DNA of 64,000 nt from Crocinitomicaceae bacterium (lineage in GTDB: Bacteria; Bacteroidota; Bacteroidia; Flavobacteriales_D; Crocinitomicaceae), in NCBI GenBank assembly GCA_022447665.1, contig JAKVAQ010000001.1, forward strand, positions 76,830 through 140,829, written 5' to 3'. Below the pieces are notes generated by a model, which ran no database searches, was not told the origin of the DNA, and saw only the letters and a program-made list of their open reading frames with translations. The position numbers were made by a program, and so were the translations under genes. This document shows positions 26,485-35,878 of this stretch, in pieces; the stretch's first letter is position 1, and the number at the start of each line of letters is the position of its first letter.

Positions 26485-29286
26485 ATGACTCCAGAACATC
26501 CAAAAAAGCTGTTTTTATTAGATGCATTTGCATTAATCTATAGAGCTTATTACGCCTTTATTAAAAACCCCAGAATGAATAGCCAAGGACAAAACACCTC
26601 GGCCGCATTTGGTTTCACTACTGCGTTATTGGATGTTATTAATAGAGAAAAGCCTACGCACATTGCTGTGTGCTTTGATACGCCAGAAGAAACTAATCGT
26701 TCTGAAGAATTTTCAGATTATAAAGCGAATCGTGAAGCCATGCCAGAAGATATTGCTGCGATGCTCGGACCAATTGAAGAAATTATAGAAGCATTTAATA
26801 TTCCTGTCTTAAAAGTCGCTGGATACGAGGCTGATGATGTTGTAGGTACAATTGCTAAAAAAGCGGAAAAAGAAGGTTTCGTTACCTATATGATGACACC
26901 TGATAAGGATTACGCCCAGCTAGTATCTGAAAACATATTTATGTATAAGCCAGCTCGTGGAGGTAAACCGTCAGAAATCTGGGGAATTCCTGAAGTACAA
27001 GAAAAATTCGAAGTAGAACGTCCAGAACAAGTGATTGACATTCTAGGTCTGTGGGGTGATGCCGTAGATAACATTCCAGGCATCCCAGGAATTGGTGAAA
27101 AAACATCAAAGAAATTAGTGGCGCAATACGGTTCTGTTGAAGGTTTAATCGAAAATGCTCATGAGCTGAAAGGAAAGCAAAAGGAAAATGTAATCCAATT
27201 TGCTGAGCAAGGAATTATGTCTAAACTTTTGGCCACCATTATACTCGATGTTCCAATTGAATTTGAAGCCGAAAAATTGGTTCTTGAAGAACCTAACAAA
27301 GATAAAATTCGTGAAGTCTTTACTAAACTAGAATTCAAAACTTTAGCACGTAGAGTAATAGGTGAAGAAATAATTCTAGGAAAGTCTGTTTCAGCTGAAG
27401 GACAATTAGATTTATTTGGAACTGGAACACCAAGTATTGAAGCCAAAGCAGAGGCTGAAATGGATGGTAACCTGAATACTATCGTTGATAAAAAAGTAGA
27501 CTATCAAATAGCCATAAGTCCTGAAAAAAGAAAGCAAGTCCTGGATTTAATCATGAATGAAAAGTCTGTTTGTTTTGATACAGAGACGACAGGAATTGAC
27601 CCCTTGAATGCAGAGATCGTAGGAATGTCTTTTTCATTTAAAAAAGGCCAAGCATTCTGGATTCCAACACCAGAAGCAGAACGTCAAACTATAGTTGATG
27701 AGTTTAAACCTTTCTTTGAATCTGAAACCATCGAAAAAATAGCACACAACATCAAGTATGACATTAAAATCATAAAACGCTATGGGGTAGATGTTAAGGG
27801 ACCTCTTTTCGATACGATGATCGCTCATTATCTCATTACTCCTGAAAGTAAGCATGGGATGGATTTCTTAGCAGAACTATACCTAAAATACGTTCCTATT
27901 TCGATCGAAACCTTAATCGGAAAAAAAGGAAAGAACCAAGGGAACATGGCGGATTTAGACCCTGATAAAATTACAGATTATGCATGCGAAGATGCGGATA
28001 TCACGCTTCAACTCAAGGAGATTTTCGAACCAGAAGTAAATAAAGATCATCTTAAGCATCTATTCTACGAAATTGAAATGCCTCTGGCCAAGGTACTGGC
28101 AGAAATGGAGCTAGAAGGAATTAAGTTAGATGTGCCAGCTCTATCAAAGTTCTCAGAAGAACTAGAAGTAGGAATAAATGAATTAACTGCACAAATCCAT
28201 GAATTAGCAGATAATCAAGAGTTTAATATCGATTCACCTAGACAACTAGGTGAGGTGCTTTTTGATCAATTACAGATCGATCCAAAGGCAAAAAAGACGA
28301 AGACTGGGCAATATAAAACCAGCGAAGATGTATTAAGCAAACTAGAATCTAAACACGAAATCATTCCTTTGATTTTAAATTATAGATCCCTTCGTAAACT
28401 AAAAAGCACTTATGTAGATGCACTTCCGGCATTGGTGAATGAGAGAACAGGTCATGTGCATACTAGCTATATGCAAACCGTCGCTGCCACTGGTCGTTTG
28501 GCTTCAAACAATCCAAATCTCCAAAATATTCCAATTAGAACTGAAAAGGGAAGGGAGATAAGAAAAGCATTCATTGCCCGCAACGAAGAGTTTGAATTAC
28601 TTGCTGCGGATTATTCTCAAATAGAACTTAGAATTATCGCTGCATTGAGTAATGACGAGAATATGATATCTGCCTTTAGAGATGGGCATGATATTCATGC
28701 TGCTACCGCAGCTAGAGTGTTTGGAGTAGAGAATTTAGAAGAGGTAACTAGAGATCAACGTAGCTCCGCAAAAGCCGTTAACTTCGGTATCATCTATGGC
28801 CAATCTGCATTCGGTCTATCACAAAACCTTGGAATTTCTCGAAAAGAAGCTAAAGAAATGATCGATAACTACTTCGAACAATATTCTAAAATCAAATCCT
28901 ACATGTCTGACCAAGTTGACTTCGCTCGAAAGAATGGCTATGTAGAAACGTTAATGAAACGAAGAAGGTATTTGAAAGACATTAACTCTAGTAATGGAAT
29001 TGTTAAAGGGTTCGCGGAGAGAAATGCTGTAAATGCCCCTATTCAAGGTTCTGCAGCCGATGTTATAAAAATTGCAATGATAAACATCCAAAAAGCGATG
29101 AGCAAAAAGAACATGAAGTCCAAAATGTTGCTTCAAGTTCATGATGAATTGGTTTTTGATGCGCATAAATCAGAGCGCGATGAACTTGAAAAATTAGTTA
29201 AAGAAAAAATGGAGACCGCCGTTGAAATGGCCGTTCCTTTAGACATTGATTATAAGTTCGCTGATAACTGGTTGGCAGCGCATTAG
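26485..29286 (+). CDS. polA: DNA polymerase I
   Basis: 933 residues, full length. N-terminal 5'-3' flap nuclease (1 to about 300) with AYYAFI, AGYEADDVVGTIA, TPDKDYAQLV and the helix-hairpin-helix GIPGIGEKTSKKL. A proofreading exonuclease domain from about 360 keeps CFDTETTGIDPLN and YACEDADITLQL, so 3'-5' activity is probably intact. The polymerase domain has ADYSQIELRIIA (about 708), RSSAKAVNFGIIYGQS (about 758) and QVHDELVFD (about 884). Acts in Okazaki-fragment maturation and repair synthesis. It stands alone between hutI and the broken subtilase gene. Confidence 0.98.
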   Translation: MTPEHPKKLFLLDAFALIYRAYYAFIKNPRMNSQGQNTSAAFGFTTALLDVINREKPTHIAVCFDTPEETNRSEEFSDYKANREAMPEDIAAMLGPIEEIIEAFNIPVLKVAGYEADDVVGTIAKKAEKEGFVTYMMTPDKDYAQLVSENIFMYKPARGGKPSEIWGIPEVQEKFEVERPEQVIDILGLWGDAVDNIPGIPGIGEKTSKKLVAQYGSVEGLIENAHELKGKQKENVIQFAEQGIMSKLLATIILDVPIEFEAEKLVLEEPNKDKIREVFTKLEFKTLARRVIGEEIILGKSVSAEGQLDLFGTGTPSIEAKAEAEMDGNLNTIVDKKVDYQIAISPEKRKQVLDLIMNEKSVCFDTETTGIDPLNAEIVGMSFSFKKGQAFWIPTPEAERQTIVDEFKPFFESETIEKIAHNIKYDIKIIKRYGVDVKGPLFDTMIAHYLITPESKHGMDFLAELYLKYVPISIETLIGKKGKNQGNMADLDPDKITDYACEDADITLQLKEIFEPEVNKDHLKHLFYEIEMPLAKVLAEMELEGIKLDVPALSKFSEELEVGINELTAQIHELADNQEFNIDSPRQLGEVLFDQLQIDPKAKKTKTGQYKTSEDVLSKLESKHEIIPLILNYRSLRKLKSTYVDALPALVNERTGHVHTSYMQTVAATGRLASNNPNLQNIPIRTEKGREIRKAFIARNEEFELLAADYSQIELRIIAALSNDENMISAFRDGHDIHAATAARVFGVENLEEVTRDQRSSAKAVNFGIIYGQSAFGLSQNLGISRKEAKEMIDNYFEQYSKIKSYMSDQVDFARKNGYVETLMKRRRYLKDINSSNGIVKGFAERNAVNAPIQGSAADVIKIAMINIQKAMSKKNMKSKMLLQVHDELVFDAHKSERDELEKLVKEKMETAVEMAVPLDIDYKFADNWLAAH

Positions 29287-29368
29287 GTTCTGTACACTTT
29301 CTGCACATCTGCCTAATTTATTGAGATGAAGGCGTAATATTGGTGAATCACAATAAGATTCTACCAAT

Positions 29369-30979
29369 ATGTACAAATTCATTTTCTTCGTACTACTTTT
29401 CATTCTCACGGGAAGATTATATGCGCAAACCTCCGCGCTGGAAGGACTCGTTATCTTCGAGGTTAAGCCTGAATACTAGGCCGATATCTCAGAAGGCCAT
29501 TGGGATCTATCCCCAAGCGAGTTTGGCTTAACACAAGATGATATCGCTCAATATGGAATTACAGAAATTTACAGGCCTTATTATTCATTCAAGAATTCTG
29601 AACTCTTACAGCGAACTTTCATTCTTAAGTTCGATGAATTCGAATTAGTTAATGACTTGAGCAACACGATGAGTCAGTCGCCAAGATTTACTTATGTATC
29701 AGAGATACCTCAAGAAGAAATAACCTACATTACAGATGATGCCGAATATGTAGCTGGTAACCCATACCATATAGATATAATTGAAGCAGACTCTTCTTGG
29801 GATTATACAGAAGGTTCTGAAGAAATAGTAGTTGGAATACTAGACTTAGCCTGTATGCTAAGCCATGAAGATTTAGTAGGAAAGGTACATCTGAATTCAG
29901 AAGAAATTGAAGGAGATGGTTTAGACAATGACGGTAATGGTTATGTGGATGATTGTTACGGCTACGCACCAGAACACTTAAGCGGAGACTCTATTTACAT
30001 TATCCCAAATCCCAACTCTCAAACCCACGGTACCATAGTCACAGGAGTGATAGAGGCAGAAACTAATAATAGTATTGGAATTGCTTCTGTAGGAAATAAA
30101 GTGAAATTTATTCCCGTTGACATTGATACTGGTGGCTCTAGCCTAGGCTTCTCTGGGGATGGCTTCGACTACCTTTATTCTAGAGTAGATGAAATCGATG
30201 TAATCAATTGTTCTTTTGGCGCCAATTATGTGGGATTTGAACATCTTCTACCAGCTCACCAGGCCGTAATAGATGAATTTTATGCAGAAGGAGTAATCAT
30301 AGTGGGTTCTGCAGGAAATAATGATGATACGGATGTATTTTATCCCGGCAATCTGAATCATGCAATTGCAGTTGCGGCAACAACAGAAACAGATGAAAAG
30401 CACGGAGCTTCCTGCTATCATAAATATGACATCGATATTTCCGCACCTGGTGCACCCTTTAAATCATTAAACACTAACGGAGGGTATACCAACTTTTCTC
30501 ATACCTCAGCCGCAGCCCCTGCAGTGTCCTCTGTTTGTGCCTTAATGCGAAGCATATATCCTGAAATAACAGTTGATCAAATGCATACTTGCATGTATGA
30601 TAATGCCGATCCCGTATACGGAACTTATGCGGATTCTTTGGGTGCTGGTAGAGTGAACGCTTTGCAATCTGTACTTTGTGCAGGAGAGCTAAAATTCATA
30701 GCAGCATCAGCTGAGAATATTACTGTAGATGAACCTACTACTTATGCTTATCCCAACCCATGTACCGGAAGTTTTAGCGTAATACTGAACTATTACGCTT
30801 ATGACGAGATAAATATTCAAGTGTTGGATATGAAAGGGGCTGAAGTAGCTTTTAAAAGTGAGTTGAATAAAGCCAACGGTACTGTTGAAATAGAATTAGT
30901 AGATACCATAGTTGGGAATTATTTTGTTAAAGTGAAACAAGGTTCTATCATTAATGTGCACCAGGTAATTGTAGAATAA
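29369..30979 (+). pseudogene. Subtilisin-like (S8) secreted protease with T9SS type A domain, interrupted by one TAG
   Basis: Reading from ATG at 29369 gives a signal peptide (YKFIFFVLLFILTGRLYAQ), then an in-frame TAG at 29477-29479 (codon 37, after EVKPEY), and then an open frame of 499 codons to TAA at 30979. No frameshift is needed. Downstream parts are intact: catalytic Asp region VVGILDLACMLSHEDL, a Ca-binding-like run [14 protein letters not shown], catalytic His in QTHGTIVTG, Ser in SHTSAAAPAVSS and a C-terminal sorting domain (AYPNPCTGSFSVIL to VHQVIVE). The nearest later ATG, at 29657, would make a 440-residue product without a signal peptide, so it could not be exported. Either a recent nonsense mutation (for example CAG to TAG) or a sequencing error. 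Confidence 0.82.
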
Positions 30980-31828
30980 CTAAGCAAATCCTCTTTTGTC
31001 TTTGATTAGTTCATAGGCTTTTTGGATTTTCTGAAAACGCTCTTTTGCCATTTTTTGAAATTCAACACCCATATTTAGCACACGATCTGGGTGATGCTCT
31101 TTAGCCATTTTTCGATAAGCCTTTTTCACTTCTTTATCACTTACATTTTCTGGAATTTCTAAAAGTTCATACGCTTGTTTTAATGAAGAAGATGACTTAT
31201 ACACTTTCTTTTTCTCATTGAAGTTGCGCTTATGGTCTTCCCTATCTTTTTGAGTTCTATAATTGAACATTCCTAATATGCTTCGAAATGAAGCAAAAGG
31301 AACTCCTAGCTTTTGAGAAGTTTTTAAAATAAATCGGTACTCAGCGTCATTTAAGAATGAATCGCAAGTAGCGACAGCACATAAAAACTGAATCAATTGG
31401 ATTTTAGAACCCGCCGTATATTCATTGTTGATGTTTGCGCATAAACGGTTAAAATCAACTTCTGTTTTCAGCGTTTCTCTGAATTTTTCCTTCAACTCTT
31501 TTGCCTTTTCCGGATCAAAATTCTTCTCTAAAACCAAATCCACATACCTCTTTTCCATACTATCCTTCACCCCATCTGCTTTGATTAAGCAGGCTGCCAA
31601 ACCAATTACTATTGACTCGGAACGCGAAGTTTTATCTTGGAATAATCCACTTAGACCAGTGGGACTTTTGATCGATGATACAATAACGAAAATCACTCCT
31701 AGCCCAATTCCTCCAATGATTCCAAGCATTGGACTAAACTCCTTATAGGCATTAAAACCTATTGCACCAAAAGGAAAGAATCCCACTGCAATTCCGACCC
31801 CAAGAACGAAGAAATGACTAAATTTCAC
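30980..31828 (-). CDS. Membrane-anchored J-domain protein with TerB-like domain (DjlA-like)
   Basis: 282 residues. Two N-terminal hydrophobic segments (about 5-23 and 34-53), a helical TerB-like middle (SIVIGLAACLIKADGVKD, then VATCDSFLNDAEYRFI) and a C-terminal J domain (about 215-282) with the HPD motif in AKEHHPDRV near 246. This is the order found in DjlA, a co-chaperone that stimulates DnaK at the inner membrane. Its stop codon directly abuts the stop of the convergent broken subtilase gene. The gap to the divergent PPK2 gene is only 17 bases. Confidence 0.87.
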   Translation of the reverse strand: MKFSHFFVLGVGIAVGFFPFGAIGFNAYKEFSPMLGIIGGIGLGVIFVIVSSIKSPTGLSGLFQDKTSRSESIVIGLAACLIKADGVKDSMEKRYVDLVLEKNFDPEKAKELKEKFRETLKTEVDFNRLCANINNEYTAGSKIQLIQFLCAVATCDSFLNDAEYRFILKTSQKLGVPFASFRSILGMFNYRTQKDREDHKRNFNEKKKVYKSSSSLKQAYELLEIPENVSDKEVKKAYRKMAKEHHPDRVLNMGVEFQKMAKERFQKIQKAYELIKDKRGFA

Positions 31829-31845
31829 TTGCTAAAGATACACAG

Positions 31846-32613
31846 ATGGGAAAAATCAAATTAGGTGCAATTGATACGAGGGGACCAAAAAATTGGGATA
31901 AAGCTGAAATAAAAGCAGAAACTCAAAAGATTATTGAGGAGATTACGGCCTATCAAAAAATTCTATCTGCGTCAAAAAAACGCTCAGTTCTTCTGATTCT
32001 TCAAGGCATGGATGCAGCAGGAAAAGACGGTACAGTAAGAAATATTTTCAAAGGTATTAACCCTACTTCTTGCCGAGTTGCCGCATTCAAAAAACCGACA
32101 GAATTAGAATTTTCACATGATTTTCTTTGGAGGGTGCATCAAGTAGTTCCGAAAAACGGTGAAATTGTTGTTTTTAACCGCTCTCATTACGAAGACATCT
32201 TAGTACCTACAGTAGAAGGATACATCAATAACGATATCATTGAAAAACGCTACACCCATATTAACGATTTCGAAGAACTACTGGAGGATCATGGCACAAC
32301 AATAATCAAGTGCTATCTCCATGTATCAAAAGACGAACAATTGGAAAGGTTATCTGAGAGATTAAATAACCCATATAAATTTTGGAAGCACAATGACGGT
32401 GATTGGGACACACGAGAAAAGTGGGATGACTACATGGCAGTATACGAGAATATATTTGACAAGTGTGATAAAATTCCTTGGAATATAATACCAGCTGATA
32501 GAAATTGGGTTAAGGTTTATTCTGTAGCGAAACTACTGAGAGATGCCTTGGTCGATATGAACCTTGAGTGGCCTAAACTAGAAACGGAAAGATTTACGGA
32601 TAAGATAATTTAG
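31846..32613 (+). CDS. ppk2: Polyphosphate kinase 2 family protein
   Basis: 255 residues. Phosphorylates nucleoside mono- or diphosphates using polyphosphate. Walker A-like LQGMDAAGKDGTVRNI (52-67), the signature VFNRSHYEDILVPTVEG (about 109-125), and a lid region rich in Arg/Glu with NNPYKFWKHNDGDW. The length matches single-domain PPK2. Which subclass (ADP or AMP preference) cannot be decided by eye. It is divergent from the J-domain gene and convergent with trpS (3-base gap). Confidence 0.92.
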   Translation: MGKIKLGAIDTRGPKNWDKAEIKAETQKIIEEITAYQKILSASKKRSVLLILQGMDAAGKDGTVRNIFKGINPTSCRVAAFKKPTELEFSHDFLWRVHQVVPKNGEIVVFNRSHYEDILVPTVEGYINNDIIEKRYTHINDFEELLEDHGTTIIKCYLHVSKDEQLERLSERLNNPYKFWKHNDGDWDTREKWDDYMAVYENIFDKCDKIPWNIIPADRNWVKVYSVAKLLRDALVDMNLEWPKLETERFTDKII

Positions 32614-32616
32614 AAG

Positions 32617-33588
32617 CTATTTAAACCCTAATTTTTTTCGTACCCTCCCCAAAACGTCATTCGCTACTGCACTTGCTCGCTCCGCGCCTTTTGCCAATTC
32701 TGCATCCAATTCTGATTTATTCTCCATTAGATAATTGAATCGTTCTCTTTCCTTGCTGAATTTATCTAAAATGAGCTCAAGAATAGCCTTTTTAGTATGG
32801 CCATAACCCCAGCCTCCATTTTGGTAAGATTCTCTCATTTTTCCTATTTCAGTTTCATCAGCTAAGTAAGAATAGATTTTAAAGGCATTACACGTATCCG
32901 GATCTTTAGGTTCTTCAAGGTCTAAAGAATCAGTCACAATCTTATTGACCTGCTTTTTTAATTGCTTTTCAGGCAAGAAAATATCAATAAAGTTCCCTCT
33001 AGATTTTGACATCTTTTGACCATCTGTTCCAATAATATATTGAGTTTCTGTTTGTATCTGAGCTTCTGGCAGAACAAATGTTTCTCCCATTTGATGGTTA
33101 AATCGAGAGGCTACATCACGTGTCATCTCCAAGTGCTGGAGCTGATCTTTACCAACTGGAACAAACTCTGCGTCATACAGCAAAATATCTGCTGCCATAA
33201 GCATGGGATAGGTAAAAAGTCCCGCATTTACATCCGCAAGTCGATCTGCCTTATCTTTAAAAGAATGTGCTAATGTGAGACGCTGATACGGGAAAAAACA
33301 TGATAAAAACCATGTTAACTCTGCTGTTTGAGGCACATCACTTTGACGATAAAAAATTGTTTTATCAGTATCTAAACCAGCCGCTAACCAAGCTGCTGCC
33401 GTTTTATAGGTATTATCTTCTAACTCTTCACCGTTTTTAATTTGAGTAATAGAGTGCAAATCAGCGATAAAAAGAAACGACTCATTATTGCTTGATTTTG
33501 ACATTTCAATAGCCGGCAAAATTGCTCCTAATAAGTTCCCTAAATGAGGAGTTCCCGTACTCTGAATACCGGTTAAGATTCTTGACAT
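32617..33588 (-). CDS. trpS: Tryptophanyl-tRNA synthetase
   Basis: 323 residues from the ATG at 33588. Charges tRNA-Trp. Class I signatures: GIQSTGTPHLGNLLGA (HIGH-type motif) at the N-terminus, PMLMAADILLYDAEFVPVG, and KMSKS within GQKMSKSRGN near 193. The frame extends to a TTG at 33615, but an exact promoter box (33603-33610) lies between that and the ATG, and SRILTGIQSTG is the family N-terminus, so the later start is chosen. The C-terminus is complete. Confidence 0.96.
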   Translation of the reverse strand: MSRILTGIQSTGTPHLGNLLGAILPAIEMSKSSNNESFLFIADLHSITQIKNGEELEDNTYKTAAAWLAAGLDTDKTIFYRQSDVPQTAELTWFLSCFFPYQRLTLAHSFKDKADRLADVNAGLFTYPMLMAADILLYDAEFVPVGKDQLQHLEMTRDVASRFNHQMGETFVLPEAQIQTETQYIIGTDGQKMSKSRGNFIDIFLPEKQLKKQVNKIVTDSLDLEEPKDPDTCNAFKIYSYLADETEIGKMRESYQNGGWGYGHTKKAILELILDKFSKERERFNYLMENKSELDAELAKGAERASAVANDVLGRVRKKLGFK

Positions 33589-33602
33589 AAACTTCTTTTC
33601 CT

Positions 33603-33610
33603 CAAAATTA
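33603..33610 (-). promoter_or_regulatory. Promoter -7 box for trpS
   Basis: TAATTTTG on the minus strand, exact TAnnTTTG, 14 bases before the ATG at 33588. Confidence 0.55.
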
Positions 33611-33688
33611 CTCAAAACTTTTATTCGAGGTTAAGCGGCTTAAAGGAGAATTAATACGAATCAAATGAAAATACTAGTAAGCATTGAG

Positions 33689-33696
33689 TAAATTTG
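33689..33696 (+). promoter_or_regulatory. Promoter -7 box for plsC-gatC (very short leader)
   Basis: TAAATTTG, exact TAnnTTTG, ending only 4 bases before the ATG at 33701. If it is used, the transcript would be leaderless or nearly so. Confidence 0.55.
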
Positions 33697-33700
33697 CAGC

Positions 33701-34483
33701 ATGAAGTACCTTTTAATGCCTTTCTATGTGCTTTACCGATTGTATTTCGCAATCGTGTTCTTTTTGGTACTTTTCATTTTGTATCCAGTGTTTGCTTTGC
33801 TCTTACGAAAAGAGAAAAATTTTGAGAAGGTTCATAAATTAAAAGTATTCACAGCCAAGGTTATTCTCTTTCTTCAATTCTACTTCATTAAGAGAACAAA
33901 GAACTCAATTAAAAAGCCTGAAGGAACCTTCGTGGTTTGTGCCAACCATCAATCCTACCTTGACATCATTGCGATGTATCCACTGATGGGAAAAACGAAA
34001 TTCTTATTCCTTGGTAAATCCGAATTATTACACTGGCCATTGATTAACATTTTCTTCAGAAATTTCGACATCGCCATTGATAGAAATAAAAGGCATGCTG
34101 CTATGCGAAGCATTGAATTGGCAAAGGATGCGCTGAAAAAAGGTTGGTCCATTGTAATTTTTCCTGAGGGAGGTATTTTTCCTGAAGCACCTGAAATGGT
34201 GAACTTTAAAAATGGTGCTTTTAAAATGGCTTTAGATACAGGAACTCCTATTCTACCCCTGACTATTGTTGACAATTGGAAACTTTTTGACTCAGACAAT
34301 TTAATCTTTTCAAGAGCTCACCCGGGAATTTCACGCTTCCAATTTCACAAACCTATATTGACAGAGACTTTAAGCAAAGAAGATTTAATACCTTTGCGTT
34401 CAGTGACTCACAAAACAATTGAACTAGGTTTAATTGAGGCTGAAGTCGTTAAAGAAAAAGCTGAAGATGGAAATAACGAATGA
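33701..34483 (+). CDS. plsC: 1-acyl-sn-glycerol-3-phosphate acyltransferase
   Basis: 260 residues. Adds the second acyl chain to lysophosphatidic acid at the inner membrane. The N-terminal hydrophobic anchor (about 1-30) is followed by the HX4D motif in CANHQSYLDII (about 80-90), the region AIDRNKRHAAMRS and the FPEGG motif in IFPEGGIFPEAPE (about 150-162). Its 3' end overlaps gatC by 17 bases, so the two are translated from one transcript. Confidence 0.93.
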   Translation: MKYLLMPFYVLYRLYFAIVFFLVLFILYPVFALLLRKEKNFEKVHKLKVFTAKVILFLQFYFIKRTKNSIKKPEGTFVVCANHQSYLDIIAMYPLMGKTKFLFLGKSELLHWPLINIFFRNFDIAIDRNKRHAAMRSIELAKDALKKGWSIVIFPEGGIFPEAPEMVNFKNGAFKMALDTGTPILPLTIVDNWKLFDSDNLIFSRAHPGISRFQFHKPILTETLSKEDLIPLRSVTHKTIELGLIEAEVVKEKAEDGNNE

Positions 34484-34757
34484 TTTAATAGAACATATTG
34501 CTCATTTGGCAAGGTTAGAGTTTAATGGTGAAGAAAATGAAAGAATTAAAGCTGATCTTGAAAACATCATATCATTCGTTGATCAACTTCAAAAAGTAGA
34601 TACCGAAGGCCTGGAACCATTGGTTTACATGACGGAAGAAATCAATGTATTAAGAGAAGATACGCCAGCAGTCACTGTGACTCAAGAGGAAGCATTAAAA
34701 AATGCCCCGAATAAAGACTCTGATTATTTTAAGATCCCTAAAGTTTTAAAAGGGTAA
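34467..34757 (+). CDS. gatC: Aspartyl/glutamyl-tRNA(Asn/Gln) amidotransferase subunit C
   Basis: 96 residues from ATG at 34467 (MEITNDLIEHIAHLARLEF is the family N-terminus; an in-frame alternative start lies 33 bases upstream). GatC stabilises the GatA-GatB complex that amidates mischarged Glu-tRNA(Gln) and Asp-tRNA(Asn). The conserved C-terminus APNKDSDYFKIPKVL is present. gatA and gatB are not adjacent, a common arrangement in Bacteroidota. Its stop codon sits on the A-run that is the U-tract of a minus-strand terminator. Confidence 0.95.
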   Translation: MEITNDLIEHIAHLARLEFNGEENERIKADLENIISFVDQLQKVDTEGLEPLVYMTEEINVLREDTPAVTVTQEEALKNAPNKDSDYFKIPKVLKG

Positions 34758-34788
34758 AAAAAGAAGGCGATGCCCCCGCACCGCCTTC
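34756..34788 (-). terminator. Strong minus-strand terminator beside gatC
   Basis: Read on the minus strand: GAAGGCGGTGC-GGGG-GCATCGCCTTC (11-bp stem with one G-U pair, 4-base loop) followed by seven T. On the plus strand it lacks a T-run, so it is oriented to stop transcription coming from the right. No minus-strand protein gene lies there, which points to the small RNA at 34756-34870. Confidence 0.85.
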
Positions 34789-34870
34789 AACCCAAAATCC
34801 ATGAAATCTTGTCTCGATCAATCCTCGAGAACAAGGAAGTCTATTGACCGGTTAGTCTAATGAAAAAACT
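34756..34870 (-). ncRNA. Candidate small non-coding RNA
   Basis: A predicted ~110-115 nt minus-strand transcript in the gap between gatC and the beta-barrel gene. Its 3' end is the strong terminator at 34756-34788. A hairpin CTTGTTCTCGA/TCGAGACAAG (one bulged T, 7-base loop) fills the middle (about 34811-34838). An exact promoter box TAGTTTTG lies at 34875-34882, just upstream of the presumed 5' end. The only minus-strand reading frame across this segment has no family likeness. It may be a known Bacteroidota small RNA that I cannot identify by eye. Confidence 0.55.
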
Positions 34871-34874
34871 GTGC

Positions 34875-34882
34875 CAAAACTA
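34875..34882 (-). promoter_or_regulatory. Promoter -7 box for the candidate small RNA
   Basis: TAGTTTTG on the minus strand, exact TAnnTTTG. A TTTG about 23 bases further upstream on the same strand could serve as -33 element. Confidence 0.5.
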
Positions 34883-34971
34883 AAATTAACATTTTGCGAT
34901 TTTCGCAAAACACTCATAAACACGGTGGATTTCAATTATTTCTATTACCTTATTACTCCGTACTTTGGGGT

Positions 34972-35868
34972 ATGAAAAAAGTCCTTTTAATAATAATATT
35001 AGCAATCGGAACATATAGTTCTGGTCAAAATCAAATTGATGTTTTTCAATCGTATTATCGTATATCACCGAACAATTCGAGCAATTTTAACCAAAAAATA
35101 AACTATGTCCAATTTGGAGGTGAGCTCAAAGTTCCCGTAGTATTGAAAAATTCTGACGCTCTAATTTTCGGGTACGAATACAATTACCATAGCTTTCAAA
35201 ACAGAAATTCAGATGCTATTCCACTATCTGATATTGTGCATGAGAATAAACTAATCGCAGGAATTAAGCATAACTGGAATGAAAAATGGAATACTATTGC
35301 TTTCTACGTACCAAAATTCAATGGTGACTTTAAACCAGCTTCTATGGAGGGTTTTCAGCACGGAGGACTCGTACTTAATTCGTACTCTAAAACTGAAAAT
35401 CTTGACTTAAAATTTGGTGCTTATGTAAACTCTGAAGAGTTCGGAACTATGATAGTTCCTTTGTTGGGCTGGAACTGGAAAATTAATGATTCATGGAGAT
35501 TCAAAGGAATGATTCCTGTAAGTCTTGAGGTAATTCACTCTAGAGAAAAATCAAATTTTGGATTACTCTTCATTGGAAAGAATGCCTCGTTTTACAAGCA
35601 AAACGAAATGGGCGTTCCAACTTATGTAGACATGGCAGATAATAATGCTTGGCTATACTCTGAATTCAAGTTTGCTAAGAATTGGTTGATTCATTTTAGA
35701 GCTGGCCATTCTGTTTTAAGAAAATTCAGGTACTTTACTGATGGCGATACAATGCCTCTTAAAATAGGACCAGTGAATATTGGAGATGATCGTGTAAAAC
35801 AAGACACTTGGTTCGATAATGGGTTTAGTTTTGAAACTCGTTTGATTTTTAGATTACCAACGGACTAA
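34972..35868 (+). CDS. Outer membrane beta-barrel protein, DUF6268-like
   Basis: 298 residues from the ATG at 34972, which gives a proper signal peptide (MKKVLLIIILAIGTYSSGQ); the open frame extends upstream but without a plausible N-terminus. The mature part alternates aromatic and polar residues in beta-strands (KVPVVLKNSDALIFGYEYNY, SWRFKGMIPVSLEV) and ends with FSFETRLIFRL, typical of an outer-membrane barrel. The overall pattern resembles the DUF6268 family of Bacteroidota, but that assignment is tentative. No neighbour suggests a cargo. The partial box TACTTTG lies 5 bases before the start. Confidence 0.7.
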   Translation: MKKVLLIIILAIGTYSSGQNQIDVFQSYYRISPNNSSNFNQKINYVQFGGELKVPVVLKNSDALIFGYEYNYHSFQNRNSDAIPLSDIVHENKLIAGIKHNWNEKWNTIAFYVPKFNGDFKPASMEGFQHGGLVLNSYSKTENLDLKFGAYVNSEEFGTMIVPLLGWNWKINDSWRFKGMIPVSLEVIHSREKSNFGLLFIGKNASFYKQNEMGVPTYVDMADNNAWLYSEFKFAKNWLIHFRAGHSVLRKFRYFTDGDTMPLKIGPVNIGDDRVKQDTWFDNGFSFETRLIFRLPTD

Positions 35869-35878
35869 TAATTGTTAA

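Noticed and set aside
29340-29531. 63-codon frame beginning with TTG near the start of the broken subtilase
   Set aside because: Out of frame with the signal peptide and protease sequence, which explain the region far better.
34763-34788. Plus-strand terminator for gatC
   Set aside because: The hairpin is there but is followed by CAACCC on the plus strand; the T-run is on the minus strand only.
34801-34860. 19-codon plus-strand frame beginning ATG at 34801
   Set aside because: Short, no ribosome site, no hydrophobic or conserved pattern, and opposite to the more convincing small-RNA signals.
34894-34971. N-terminal extension of the beta-barrel gene
   Set aside because: The extension has no normal start features and would place the clear signal peptide 26 residues inside the protein.
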